This document shows positions 26,889 through 34,842 of a stretch of DNA of 40,871 nucleotides, piece by piece. Made by a program: the position numbers and the translations under genes. Source of the DNA: Thermoplasmata archaeon (GTDB lineage Archaea > Thermoplasmatota > Thermoplasmata > Halarchaeoplasmatales > Halarchaeoplasmataceae). Under the pieces are notes generated by a model that saw only the letters and a program-made list of their open reading frames with translations, was not told the DNA's origin and searched no databases. The stretch covers positions 1-40,871 of the forward strand of contig PWKY01000052.1 in NCBI GenBank assembly GCA_003560595.1, in the 5' to 3' direction. Within the stretch, counting starts at the first letter, position 1, and every line of letters begins with the position of its first letter.

Positions 26889-27340
26889 ATGATTCACTCC
26901 GCCTCTTCTTTTATTGGCAGTGTTCATAGCGGTGGCGATCTACCAAAAAAAGAAACAGTTAGTTATAACCTCACGAGTCTAAGGAAAAAACCCTTCACTG
27001 AATACATAGGAGGTGTAAAGCTCGAATTCGTAGATGGTACAGAAAGTGTAAATATTAAAAAGGAAAGAGATACATGGGATTATACTAATGACGCATGGAA
27101 GACCCACCGAGCAGGGCCGTGCGCAAGACGATCGAGGAGCTGGACGATATTTTGAGCGCATATTGGTGAAGGCAGGACTATCGAAACACGAAAATATTCA
27201 CAGAACCCGTTCAATTTTGGGAAACTGACGTGTTTAGAAAACTACTTGAGAATTCTAAAGAAGGCTCTATCGGTTCAGTAGGTTCCAGTAAATATACCTC
27301 TGAGCTTTGGGTGGTGTTAAGATTTAAAATATTGTTACCA
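26889..27340 (+). pseudogene. Possible decayed coding region in the valS-PKD gene gap
   Basis: The 762-base gap between valS and the large PKD gene holds no clear intact gene. An 88-codon frame starts at 26889 with GGTGAG five bases upstream. Near 27095 a G+C-rich stretch reads well only in another frame (MEDPPSRAVRKTIEELDDIL, stop at 27169), and the text continues in a third frame (VKAGLSKHENIHRTRS) and then a fourth segment (VFRKLLENSKEGSIGS, about 27230-27350). Such frame switching looks like a gene broken by indels, perhaps once helical or DNA-binding. No family can be named. Alternatively it is non-coding or holds short independent peptides. Confidence 0.3.
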
Positions 27341-27527
27341 TATCATCGATAGATTCTATGAGCATCCATCTTTACCGAGCCAGTGATCACATATTTTTTT
27401 ATACCTCTGTTAGTCTGTAACTGATTGAACGCTTTGGACACCTATTTATGAGATCACCGGTAGCCAACTGGTGTACGAATATTCGACAATTATATCTAAG
27501 AAAACAGAACAGTTTAGTATTAAAGCA

Positions 27528-27545
27528 ATATATATATATATAGTA
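27528..27545 (+). promoter_or_regulatory. TA-repeat promoter of the PKD/caspase-like gene
   Basis: A run of alternating TA bases (AATATATATATATATAG) lies about 27-40 bases before the ATG at 27571, the position of an archaeal TATA box. The remaining 27350-27527 is A+T-rich with no other feature I can see. Confidence 0.5.
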
Positions 27546-27570
27546 GTATTCCCTTTTCCTTCAAGATAAT

Positions 27571-30500
27571 ATGGTAGGGGAAACTAAATTATACGCTTTT
27601 CTCAGCGTTTTATTGATCTTGAGCTCCGCTTCTGCTACATACATGTTTTTCTCGGATTACGGACGAGATACGGTTTTGGGATCCGACGATGAGCAGGACA
27701 TACTGACGGATGATGACGGTCCGGTATGGCACTACACCGTACCGGTGGAAGTACACAGTGGGATGTTCGATAGGGAGGATAGGATTGTGTCTCAGGTGTT
27801 GAACGTTAGCAAAGAGATAGGTGGTATGGGAACCTTCGACGATAACTCGCTGCGTGTACACGAGACAAACGAGAGCTGGTATCCTCTGTGGGATTCTGTA
27901 TTTCAAAAAAGATGGCTTGACGAAGATCGTGTAAAGATAAGCTGGCTGTTGAATGGAACCACGGCGGCCAACGATACCCGATTTTTTGTGATCCGGTTCG
28001 ATACCGTAGAGAACGGTCCCAAACCGCCGTTGGACGATTTCGATCCTTTGATCGAGTTGGAGGAGGATGACGAATCAATCTGGCTGCTGGGTGACGATTA
28101 CGAAGTGAAGATAGACAGGCAGCGCGGCGGCAGCAGGGTGGTCAAGTACGGTGATGGGGCGAGAAAAGGGTACGTGTTCGACACCACGTGGATGTCGTGG
28201 CACACCGATGCGTTGAATTGGAGGGAGAAGGGTGCGGAGGTGGAAGTTATGGACGAAGGTCCCCTTTACGCATCGCTGCGGATCACTTCCGCGGAGGGCG
28301 AGGATAGCTTCATATGGTATTTTTATCACGATTCTATGGGTATCGAAAGCGACGGTGGTCAGATGTCGTTCGATACTATAGCGGATAACGTTATCAACAC
28401 CGACGGCACACTGGTTTGGAGTACCGGTTACACGGAGAACCTGACCAAAACCAACCCGTCCACCTCTCCAGGAGTACGAGCTGGACCTCCCGGCGATTTA
28501 TCGCCGGGTAACGTACCGCCGGGTCCACCGGGAGACGGTACTCCACCCGGTAGAAGGTACACGGTTCACCGCAACACCACCAACTTCTTCTATATGATCG
28601 GGCCGAAGGAGCGGGAGAAAGAGGATAGTGCGGGTTTCTGGGCGGTCACCCAGGATGGGCTGGTGCAGACCATCTACTGTGCCGGCGAGAAGGGACTTCG
28701 GTGGACCATGAACGGCACCGCGGCACGTTTCGGTTTTGCCGGTTACGATAACACGTTCAACGTTACCATGGATTACCAGTTTTCACCCACCATGGTCCGT
28801 CATCGTACCATCGTGCGTATGAGTGATACTAGGATAACGGAAGAAGTGCGTTTCGAGGAGCAGATGTTATTCGTCGAAGACGGTTTGACGGTTTTTGATG
28901 GAGGTAGTTTGACCATGATAGACATGGAAACCTATGTGGCCGGATCTTTCTTCGTTGGGGTTACAGGAGAGGCATCCATCGAAGGCTCTAAGATATCTAT
29001 CGAGGATGCGGGAAACGGAGAACGTGGGCTGTATGCAGCGGGAAGGTTGGATCTGATACGGACTCATGTATCCACCAACCATGGACATCACCTTAAGGTG
29101 GCTTTGGGTAACGAGGCGTCGGTGATAGGCAGTACGTTCAGACGTCTTTGGAACGGTGTGGAGATATACTCGGACGACGTAGAGATGATCGATGTGGATA
29201 TAAAGTACAGCGAGGGTGCAGGCATTCTGGTTACCGAGGGGAACCAGCCGGTTATCCAAGGGGGTGAGATAAGTAACTGCAAGTATGGATTATACTTGGG
29301 CGCGGATCAGGTAAACAGCACCGTACCTCCACCGAAGGCGGCCTTCGACTATACGCCTTCGGAGCCCACAGCGAACCAGCGGGTACGGTTAACCGACCGA
29401 TCCATCAAGACGCACGCGTTCATGGAGTTGACCTGGTACTGGGACTTCGGCGACGGTACCACGAGTACGGAGCAGAACCCGACGCATTCGTTTTTTGCAG
29501 GGGTGTACACCGTTGAATTGATCGTAGTAGGTGAAGTCGGGGGTTACATCGCGGGCACCTCGAAAGCTACAAGGGTTATCACGGTCACAACTGAAGACTC
29601 TCCCACAGCGGGATTCACGATAGATCATCCCGGTTTGCCACCGGATGGAGAAATTATCACCCCTCAGCAACCAAAAACTTTCGAGAACATCACTTTCTTA
29701 GACCACTCCGAGGGTGCGGCCGGGGACGATTCACATCTGGTAAGGTGGGAGTGGGACCTTGGAGACGGTACCGTCGAGGAGCGAAACCAAGGTACGAATA
29801 TAGTACATCGTTACGAGGAACCGGGGACTTATACCATCTCACTGACTGTGATAGACAACTTAGACCGAACACACACCGCTACTAGAGAACTGAACATCGC
29901 CAAACGAAGACCTGTGGCTAAATTCAGCTTTGAACCGCAGATCCCCGATATAGGAGAAACCATACAGTTCGATTGCGAGTCGTACGATGAAGACGGAGAT
30001 ATCGTCAGTAGGTTGTGGGACTTCGGCGACGGTACTACAAGTACGGAGCAGAATCCGACGCATTCGTATGGTAGAGGACATTACACCGTCAAACTAGCCG
30101 TTGAAGATAACAACGGTGCCGAGCACAGCAGCACCCGGACGATCACCGTAGGAAAACCACCTGTAGCCCGTATCTCGGAGTACAAGATAGTGGGTTCTTA
30201 CGAATTAGGTGAAGACGGCATTTGGCGTATGAAGGTAGAACTTGACGGAAGCGGATCCTCTGTAGAGGATGGAGAACTCGTGAATTATCGGTGGGAGTTC
30301 GTCGACCATGACGGTACAGAGACGGTTATCGAGGGCGAAGATAAGAAGGAGGTTACTCATACTTATGAACACACTGAACCAGTGGTGGGGTTCAATTTCC
30401 CTAGACTCACGGTTACGGACAACTTAGGCTTGACTCACACTACGTCCACTCGTGTGGTGTCTTACTATCCTGATGGATTCACGGTCTCCGATGTGCATGT

Positions 30501-32289
30501 GTTCGATAACGAAATCGGTATATTAATCACAGGTAATGGAGAGAATGAGGATGGTGAGATCGGTGAAAAAGTAAGCGTAACTGGGACCTACGTCAACATC
30601 TTAGATAGTACCGTACACAACAACCTTATCGGTATTCTTTCCGATGGAATACATTTTGCAATTAAAGACACTCATGTGTTCAACAACTATTGGTTCTCAA
30701 CTATGGTTAATGGCGAAGGTGACCTAACATTGATGGTACCTGTGACTGGTGCGTACGATAGAAGATCTGCATTCTTTTGGAACTTCGGTTCGGATTGGGA
30801 TCCCGATGAAGATCGATCAGGTGATGGACTATCTTGGACGGACGAATTGTGGAGGTACGGCACAGACCCCTTTTTACCGTCCGATATCACCGTAGATACC
30901 GACGGAGACGGTCTAACGAATCAAGAGGAAGCCGACGTATACGGCACCGACCCGCTTAGCCCGGATACCGACGGGGACGGTCTATGCGACTATACTGAAG
31001 TGAGAGGTCTGGTATTGAGAAGTGTAGTGGATTTAGAAGAAAAAGGTCAGCGGTTCTTCTTAACATACGAGGAGGCCATGGAAGCCTACGGTAGAGTTGA
31101 TAGGGATTTCAACTACTTCACGAATCCACTAAACCCAGATACCGATTTCGACGGTCAGGTTGATTCGAAGGACCTTATACCAAAGGATTACGACATGAAC
31201 GGTGACGGGCGGATAAATCATGTGAGCCTTGTTGATCCTGACTCGGATTATTACGTCGAGAGGATAGCGTGGGCGGCTAACCATGATCCGTGGCTGGACA
31301 GGGACGCGAACGGCAATCTGATCGGTTCGTACGACATGTCCGGTGACGGTGTGCTCAACGAACACGCCGAAGATATGACTAGGGATGGCATGCCTACTTC
31401 GTACGAGAAGCAATACGGTGTGGCCAACGGTGGCTGGCAGCATCCGTATCTGTACAATGCGAGATATGCAGTGTTGTTGGCATCAGGTTCGTCGAACCCG
31501 GATAGGAATTACCCCGCTTACTGGAATGATATTTATTATCTGTATAAAGTTTTAACTGGAGATTACGATTATATTGAAGAGAATGTACATTTATTGTATT
31601 CAGAATGGGATGGTGTCGATCATTCAAATGGTAATCCCGCAATAAATGATAACGCATCAAGAGAAGGATTAGAACGTTCATTGGACATAGTTCGTACTCG
31701 TATCACCACAAACGACTTTTTATTATTCGCCTACAGAGGGCACGCAACTGATCCTGAAGAGAAGGAAAAAAAGGTGGATGGACACTCTGTTTATCCCTAT
31801 GGAGATAAGGAAAAAGAGGTGCGGGGTGATAGTACATTGATTCTTGCATATGAACCACCTGGGTGGGATATGTTGAATTACTCTGAACTGAATGATATTT
31901 TTGAAGAAATGTACTATAATCGCATGGGTATATTATTGGGTACTTGTTTTAGCGGAATCGCACTTGATCATCTTTCTCGCCAAGACCGAATCATCACGAC
32001 ATCCGCTGAAGCTGATGAAAAATCATATTGCACTCTTGATACAGAAGAAACAGGCGCATTTTTCTATGAAGGTAAAAGGATAATCGCCCTCATTCCTAGT
32101 AAATATCCTGGTTTAGTTAGGAGCCTTGGAGAAATATCTAGCCCATATTCACTCAACTATGCTTTTGATAAAGGGTACACTGCATGCAGGAATAATTACA
32201 GTGGATGGATTATAGGTATACCCATTAGTGACGGTAGATCTACACCGCAGATCAGTAATAAAGAATTGGCGCAAAACACGTATATATGA
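27571..32289 (+). CDS. Large secreted protein: beta-helix, PKD, TSP3 repeats and caspase-like peptidase domain
   Basis: 1572 residues. A signal peptide or anchor (YAFLSVLLILSSASATYMF, residues 8-27) is followed by a beta-rich region with ENGPKP-type linkers (to about 430) and a right-handed beta-helix-like stretch (about 440-580). Four PKD domains follow (about 586-990; WDFGDGT twice, WDLGDGT, one divergent), a short helix-like relic, calcium-binding TSP3 repeats (DTDGDGLTNQEE, DTDGDGLCD; about 1073-1150), and EF-like D-x-D loops to about 1280. The C-terminus (about 1297-1570) resembles clan CD peptidases: hydrophobic strand plus GH (FAYRGHAT, His1391) and strand plus GTCFSG (Cys1459), the caspase/metacaspase-type dyad. 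Probably an extracellular or surface-bound peptidase. Codon use turns markedly A+T-rich at the peptidase domain. The downstream gene overlaps its stop. Confidence 0.85.
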   Translation: MVGETKLYAFLSVLLILSSASATYMFFSDYGRDTVLGSDDEQDILTDDDGPVWHYTVPVEVHSGMFDREDRIVSQVLNVSKEIGGMGTFDDNSLRVHETNESWYPLWDSVFQKRWLDEDRVKISWLLNGTTAANDTRFFVIRFDTVENGPKPPLDDFDPLIELEEDDESIWLLGDDYEVKIDRQRGGSRVVKYGDGARKGYVFDTTWMSWHTDALNWREKGAEVEVMDEGPLYASLRITSAEGEDSFIWYFYHDSMGIESDGGQMSFDTIADNVINTDGTLVWSTGYTENLTKTNPSTSPGVRAGPPGDLSPGNVPPGPPGDGTPPGRRYTVHRNTTNFFYMIGPKEREKEDSAGFWAVTQDGLVQTIYCAGEKGLRWTMNGTAARFGFAGYDNTFNVTMDYQFSPTMVRHRTIVRMSDTRITEEVRFEEQMLFVEDGLTVFDGGSLTMIDMETYVAGSFFVGVTGEASIEGSKISIEDAGNGERGLYAAGRLDLIRTHVSTNHGHHLKVALGNEASVIGSTFRRLWNGVEIYSDDVEMIDVDIKYSEGAGILVTEGNQPVIQGGEISNCKYGLYLGADQVNSTVPPPKAAFDYTPSEPTANQRVRLTDRSIKTHAFMELTWYWDFGDGTTSTEQNPTHSFFAGVYTVELIVVGEVGGYIAGTSKATRVITVTTEDSPTAGFTIDHPGLPPDGEIITPQQPKTFENITFLDHSEGAAGDDSHLVRWEWDLGDGTVEERNQGTNIVHRYEEPGTYTISLTVIDNLDRTHTATRELNIAKRRPVAKFSFEPQIPDIGETIQFDCESYDEDGDIVSRLWDFGDGTTSTEQNPTHSYGRGHYTVKLAVEDNNGAEHSSTRTITVGKPPVARISEYKIVGSYELGEDGIWRMKVELDGSGSSVEDGELVNYRWEFVDHDGTETVIEGEDKKEVTHTYEHTEPVVGFNFPRLTVTDNLGLTHTTSTRVVSYYPDGFTVSDVHVFDNEIGILITGNGENEDGEIGEKVSVTGTYVNILDSTVHNNLIGILSDGIHFAIKDTHVFNNYWFSTMVNGEGDLTLMVPVTGAYDRRSAFFWNFGSDWDPDEDRSGDGLSWTDELWRYGTDPFLPSDITVDTDGDGLTNQEEADVYGTDPLSPDTDGDGLCDYTEVRGLVLRSVVDLEEKGQRFFLTYEEAMEAYGRVDRDFNYFTNPLNPDTDFDGQVDSKDLIPKDYDMNGDGRINHVSLVDPDSDYYVERIAWAANHDPWLDRDANGNLIGSYDMSGDGVLNEHAEDMTRDGMPTSYEKQYGVANGGWQHPYLYNARYAVLLASGSSNPDRNYPAYWNDIYYLYKVLTGDYDYIEENVHLLYSEWDGVDHSNGNPAINDNASREGLERSLDIVRTRITTNDFLLFAYRGHATDPEEKEKKVDGHSVYPYGDKEKEVRGDSTLILAYEPPGWDMLNYSELNDIFEEMYYNRMGILLGTCFSGIALDHLSRQDRIITTSAEADEKSYCTLDTEETGAFFYEGKRIIALIPSKYPGLVRSLGEISSPYSLNYAFDKGYTACRNNYSGWIIGIPISDGRSTPQISNKELAQNTYI
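29440..29490 (+). repeat. 51-bp repeat in PKD domain 1 (copy 1 of 2)
   Basis: Encodes WDFGDGTTSTEQNPTHS. It differs from the second copy at 30016-30066 by only three bases, all in third codon positions. Confidence 0.9.
30016..30066 (+). repeat. 51-bp repeat in PKD domain 3 (copy 2 of 2)
   Basis: Second copy of the WDFGDGTTSTEQNPTHS coding segment; the flanking parts of the two PKD domains are much less alike, suggesting local gene conversion or a recent domain duplication. Confidence 0.9.
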
Positions 32290-32315
32290 AGATTGAACTA
32301 AGTGTGGTGAAGAAG

Positions 32316-32831
32316 ATGGAAAAAAAAAGGAAGGTCCTAGTGGTTGTAGTTTCCTCGATAATAATATTTCTCATCCTTGGCACTTTTTACATGATGGTCC
32401 CCGTGCATAGTCCAGGGCGGACTCTAGCTCCCCGTGTAATACTCTCTGTAGAGAGCGAAGAAGAGGTATGGGAGATCTCAGTCGATGGAATCGAGGAGGG
32501 GAGGTCTTTGTCCTCTCTTTCTATTGAAGACGTAGGAACATTGGTATGTGGGTCGGATTCAGAAGAATTCGTATATCTTGCTGATATCCGAGATACATGG
32601 TGTGACGATTGGGGCATCATATGGCATGATATCAACGATGATGGTATGCTGTCTGTAGGTGATACCATAGTGATATCAAAGGAGGGAGGTGAAGCGGGAC
32701 GACTTCAACCAGGAGTTCGTGTCACATTGTACGGTGCTGGATACACCACCATCTCTGACGGAGATGAAGTATATGCCATTTTTAAAGGAGAGATGACGTT
32801 GCCCGATGGATATGTAAATGAGGCTGGTTGA
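32316..32831 (+). CDS. Membrane-anchored secreted protein of unknown function
   Basis: About 171 residues: a basic start (MEKKRK), one hydrophobic helix (VLVVVVSSIIIFLILGTFYMMV, residues 7-28), then an extracellular beta-rich domain with the Ca-loop-like segment WHDINDDGMLSVGDTIVIS near residue 108, a pattern seen in archaeal pilin-like and surface proteins. GGTGA lies five bases before the ATG at 32316, so I prefer it to the in-frame ATG at 32286, which overlaps the stop of the large peptidase gene. Two Cys residues (in LVCGSD and TWCDDW) might form a disulfide. Position and coupling suggest it works with the upstream secreted peptidase, for instance as partner or anchor (inference). Confidence 0.7.
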   Translation: MEKKRKVLVVVVSSIIIFLILGTFYMMVPVHSPGRTLAPRVILSVESEEEVWEISVDGIEEGRSLSSLSIEDVGTLVCGSDSEEFVYLADIRDTWCDDWGIIWHDINDDGMLSVGDTIVISKEGGEAGRLQPGVRVTLYGAGYTTISDGDEVYAIFKGEMTLPDGYVNEAG

Positions 32832-32967
32832 TACTAAAGACGAAGATATAACGAATCAAGTGAAAGTTGATGCTTACGGCACCGGACCGCTGAGTTCGGA
32901 TATCGATGGTTCCGGTTTGACTGACCATCAAAACAAAGACCCTATCAACAATTCGCTGCCGTTATAG
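32818..32967 (+). pseudogene. Decayed TSP3-repeat fragment
   Basis: The frame from ATG 32818 reads VDTKDEDITNQVKVDAYGTGPLSSDIDGSGLTDHQNKDPINNS and stops at 32967. It aligns with the TSP3 repeats of the large protein upstream (DTDGDGLTNQEEADVYGTDPLSPDTDGDGL), but several calcium-ligand Asp residues are replaced (DTKDED for DTDGDG, GTGPLS for GTDPLS). At DNA level, TAACGAATCAAG and TACGGCACCG are shared with 30915-30960. It has no signal peptide, so it is probably the remnant of a lost or rearranged repeat protein rather than a functional gene. Confidence 0.7.
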
Positions 32968-33055
32968 TAACACTTATGGAAGCGAAAAAAAACCTTTCAT
33001 CACTCGATATTTTGGATATTATCGCAACCTAATATAGATATCACTAACTATTTGT

Positions 33056-33853
33056 TCAATATCTTTCCAGTTTTCCGTCTCTAAGTGCCTTCTTCAAGCA
33101 GAGCTGTAGTGTGATCAATCCTATGGCCAATCCTATGAGACCCGCCACTGGCATCACGATCAGGTCAGTGGTCGGTATATAACCGTGGGTGATGCTTGTT
33201 CTGATACCGTTCAAGGCGTAGGTGATGGGTATAGCTCGGCTGATATACTGTGCCGCTCTAGGCAGGGCTTCCACCGGGAAGAACACTCCGCAGAAAAATT
33301 GGAATGAGAAGAAGATCACCGTGAATACCGCCTGGATCTCCTTGTACAATATGGCGACACCGGCGATTGCGAATCCGAAGCCTATCACCGAAAGCCAGGC
33401 AAGTACCAGGAAAAGGAAAGACGGTACTGTCATATTCAGGCTGATACCGAAGACCAGTTCGGCAACCAACCACATCTCAACGAAGTTGAGCATCGACACC
33501 GTGAATCCCGACAGTGCGGTGGCCGATACTGGTATCATCAGGTGATTCGGGAGCATGTATATGTTTTTGAAAGTACCTATGTGCTGCTCCCATCGAATAC
33601 TCCACGAGGAATCGAAGAATCCGACCCGTATGAACCTCCATGTGATTATACCGGTCACCATATACATGGAGAAACCTCCGGGAGCACCGGTACCACCGGC
33701 ATCATCTATGGTTCTACCCAGGACACCGAATACACTCACCCACACAATGGGGTAAAGCAGCATGGCGATGAAGTTGAGTTTGTAAGACCAACGCCTCTGC
33801 CAATCCCTGACCACGAAGGCCCAAAGTATGGTAAAGTACTCCTTCACATCCAC
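33056..33853 (-). CDS. ABC-2 type transporter permease
   Basis: 265-residue ABC-2 permease with six predicted membrane helices, of the DrrB/NodJ/TagG kind. It begins with a cytosolic amphipathic stretch (FVVRDWQRRWSYKLNF), helix 1 MLLYPIVWVSVFGVLG, a helix near GGFSMYMVTGIITWRF, and the conserved segment FFQFFCGVFFPVEALPRAAQYISRAIPITYALNGIR typical of the family C-terminal half. Its start overlaps the end of the ATPase gene by 10 bases. It forms the membrane part of an exporter with the upstream gene; the substrate is unknown, though polysaccharides, lipids and drugs are family substrates. Confidence 0.92.
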   Translation of the reverse strand: MDVKEYFTILWAFVVRDWQRRWSYKLNFIAMLLYPIVWVSVFGVLGRTIDDAGGTGAPGGFSMYMVTGIITWRFIRVGFFDSSWSIRWEQHIGTFKNIYMLPNHLMIPVSATALSGFTVSMLNFVEMWLVAELVFGISLNMTVPSFLFLVLAWLSVIGFGFAIAGVAILYKEIQAVFTVIFFSFQFFCGVFFPVEALPRAAQYISRAIPITYALNGIRTSITHGYIPTTDLIVMPVAGLIGLAIGLITLQLCLKKALRDGKLERY

Positions 33854-34797
33854 GATGTCGCCTCCTCCCGCTCCTTATCACCCTCTTCGGTGTGTCTGAT
33901 GAAAGCTTCTTCCAGCGTGGGTTCCTTGACCGATAAGTCGGATACCCTGACACTCTTCACTATCTTCTCTATTACCTCGTGGATCCTTTCTCCGTCCTCA
34001 AGATAAACACGAACTTTGTTGCCTTTTTTCTCGATGTGGTCTATGGCTTCGTCAGTCAGATTTAAAGAATCCTCACCCGTCATAGTGAACTCTACAAGTC
34101 TTTTCGGGAATATTCGTTTCTTCAACGCCCCCGGTTTACCTACGGAGGTTATCCTACCTCTGTTGAGTATCGCTATACGTTCGCATAGTTCCTCCACCTC
34201 GAACATGTTGTGGCTGGTGAATATGACTGTTTTCTCTTCCCTATCCATGATATCTTTTAACAGGGATCTAAATTTTCTGCTGGAGACGGGATCCAGTCCA
34301 AGGGTGGGTTCGTCTAAAAACAGTATCGGAGTATCCCTGATAAGATTACGAACGAGATTCAATTTCTGTCTCATCCCGGTTGAGTAATCCGCCAACCTTT
34401 TTTCGTAGTCCTTCTCCTCCAGCCCCAATCTATCACCAAAATCCTCCATCTTATCTTTCCAATCGTAAACCCCGTACAATCTAGAGAAAAAGCTCATGTT
34501 CTGATAAGCGGTGAGCCTTCTGTAGAACTTATCACGAGCTGTTATTATATCAACCATGGCCCTTACTTTTTGAGGCTGCTTCACCACGTCGTAGCCACCA
34601 ATCATAACCTTCCCGCCATCCGGGAGCAGCATGGTGGACATGATCTTGACCGTAGTGGTTTTACCTGCACCGTTGGGCCCTAAAAGACCGAAGACCTCGC
34701 CCTTTTTCACTTTAAAGGATATACCATCTAAAGCTGTGGTGCCGTTAAATTCCTTTCTCAGTTTTTTTACATTGATCACTATAATCAACACTTGCAT
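33844..34797 (-). CDS. ABC transporter ATP-binding protein (DrrA-like)
   Basis: About 317-residue ATPase. Walker A is GPNGAGKTTTVKI near residue 40, the signature YSTGMRQKLNL near residue 140, Walker B ILFLDEPTLGLDP near residue 158, and the H-loop FTSHN near residue 190. The C-terminal extension of about 80 residues is typical for DrrA-type exporters. Start choice is uncertain: ATG 34797, or GTG at 34791 or 34779; the TATA box TTATAAATTT at 34811-34820 would place a leaderless transcript near the GTG codons. It is the first gene of the two-gene exporter operon. Confidence 0.93.
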   Translation of the reverse strand: MQVLIIVINVKKLRKEFNGTTALDGISFKVKKGEVFGLLGPNGAGKTTTVKIMSTMLLPDGGKVMIGGYDVVKQPQKVRAMVDIITARDKFYRRLTAYQNMSFFSRLYGVYDWKDKMEDFGDRLGLEEKDYEKRLADYSTGMRQKLNLVRNLIRDTPILFLDEPTLGLDPVSSRKFRSLLKDIMDREEKTVIFTSHNMFEVEELCERIAILNRGRITSVGKPGALKKRIFPKRLVEFTMTGEDSLNLTDEAIDHIEKKGNKVRVYLEDGERIHEVIEKIVKSVRVSDLSVKEPTLEEAFIRHTEEGDKEREEATSWM

Positions 34798-34842
34798 CAC
34801 GAAGCAAATGTTATAAATTTTTTGGGTTCTGTGATGAGGATG

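Noticed and set aside
31130-31681. Minus-strand open frames inside the large secreted protein gene
   Set aside because: They are shadows of the plus-strand coding sequence with no binding site, promoter or recognisable domain.
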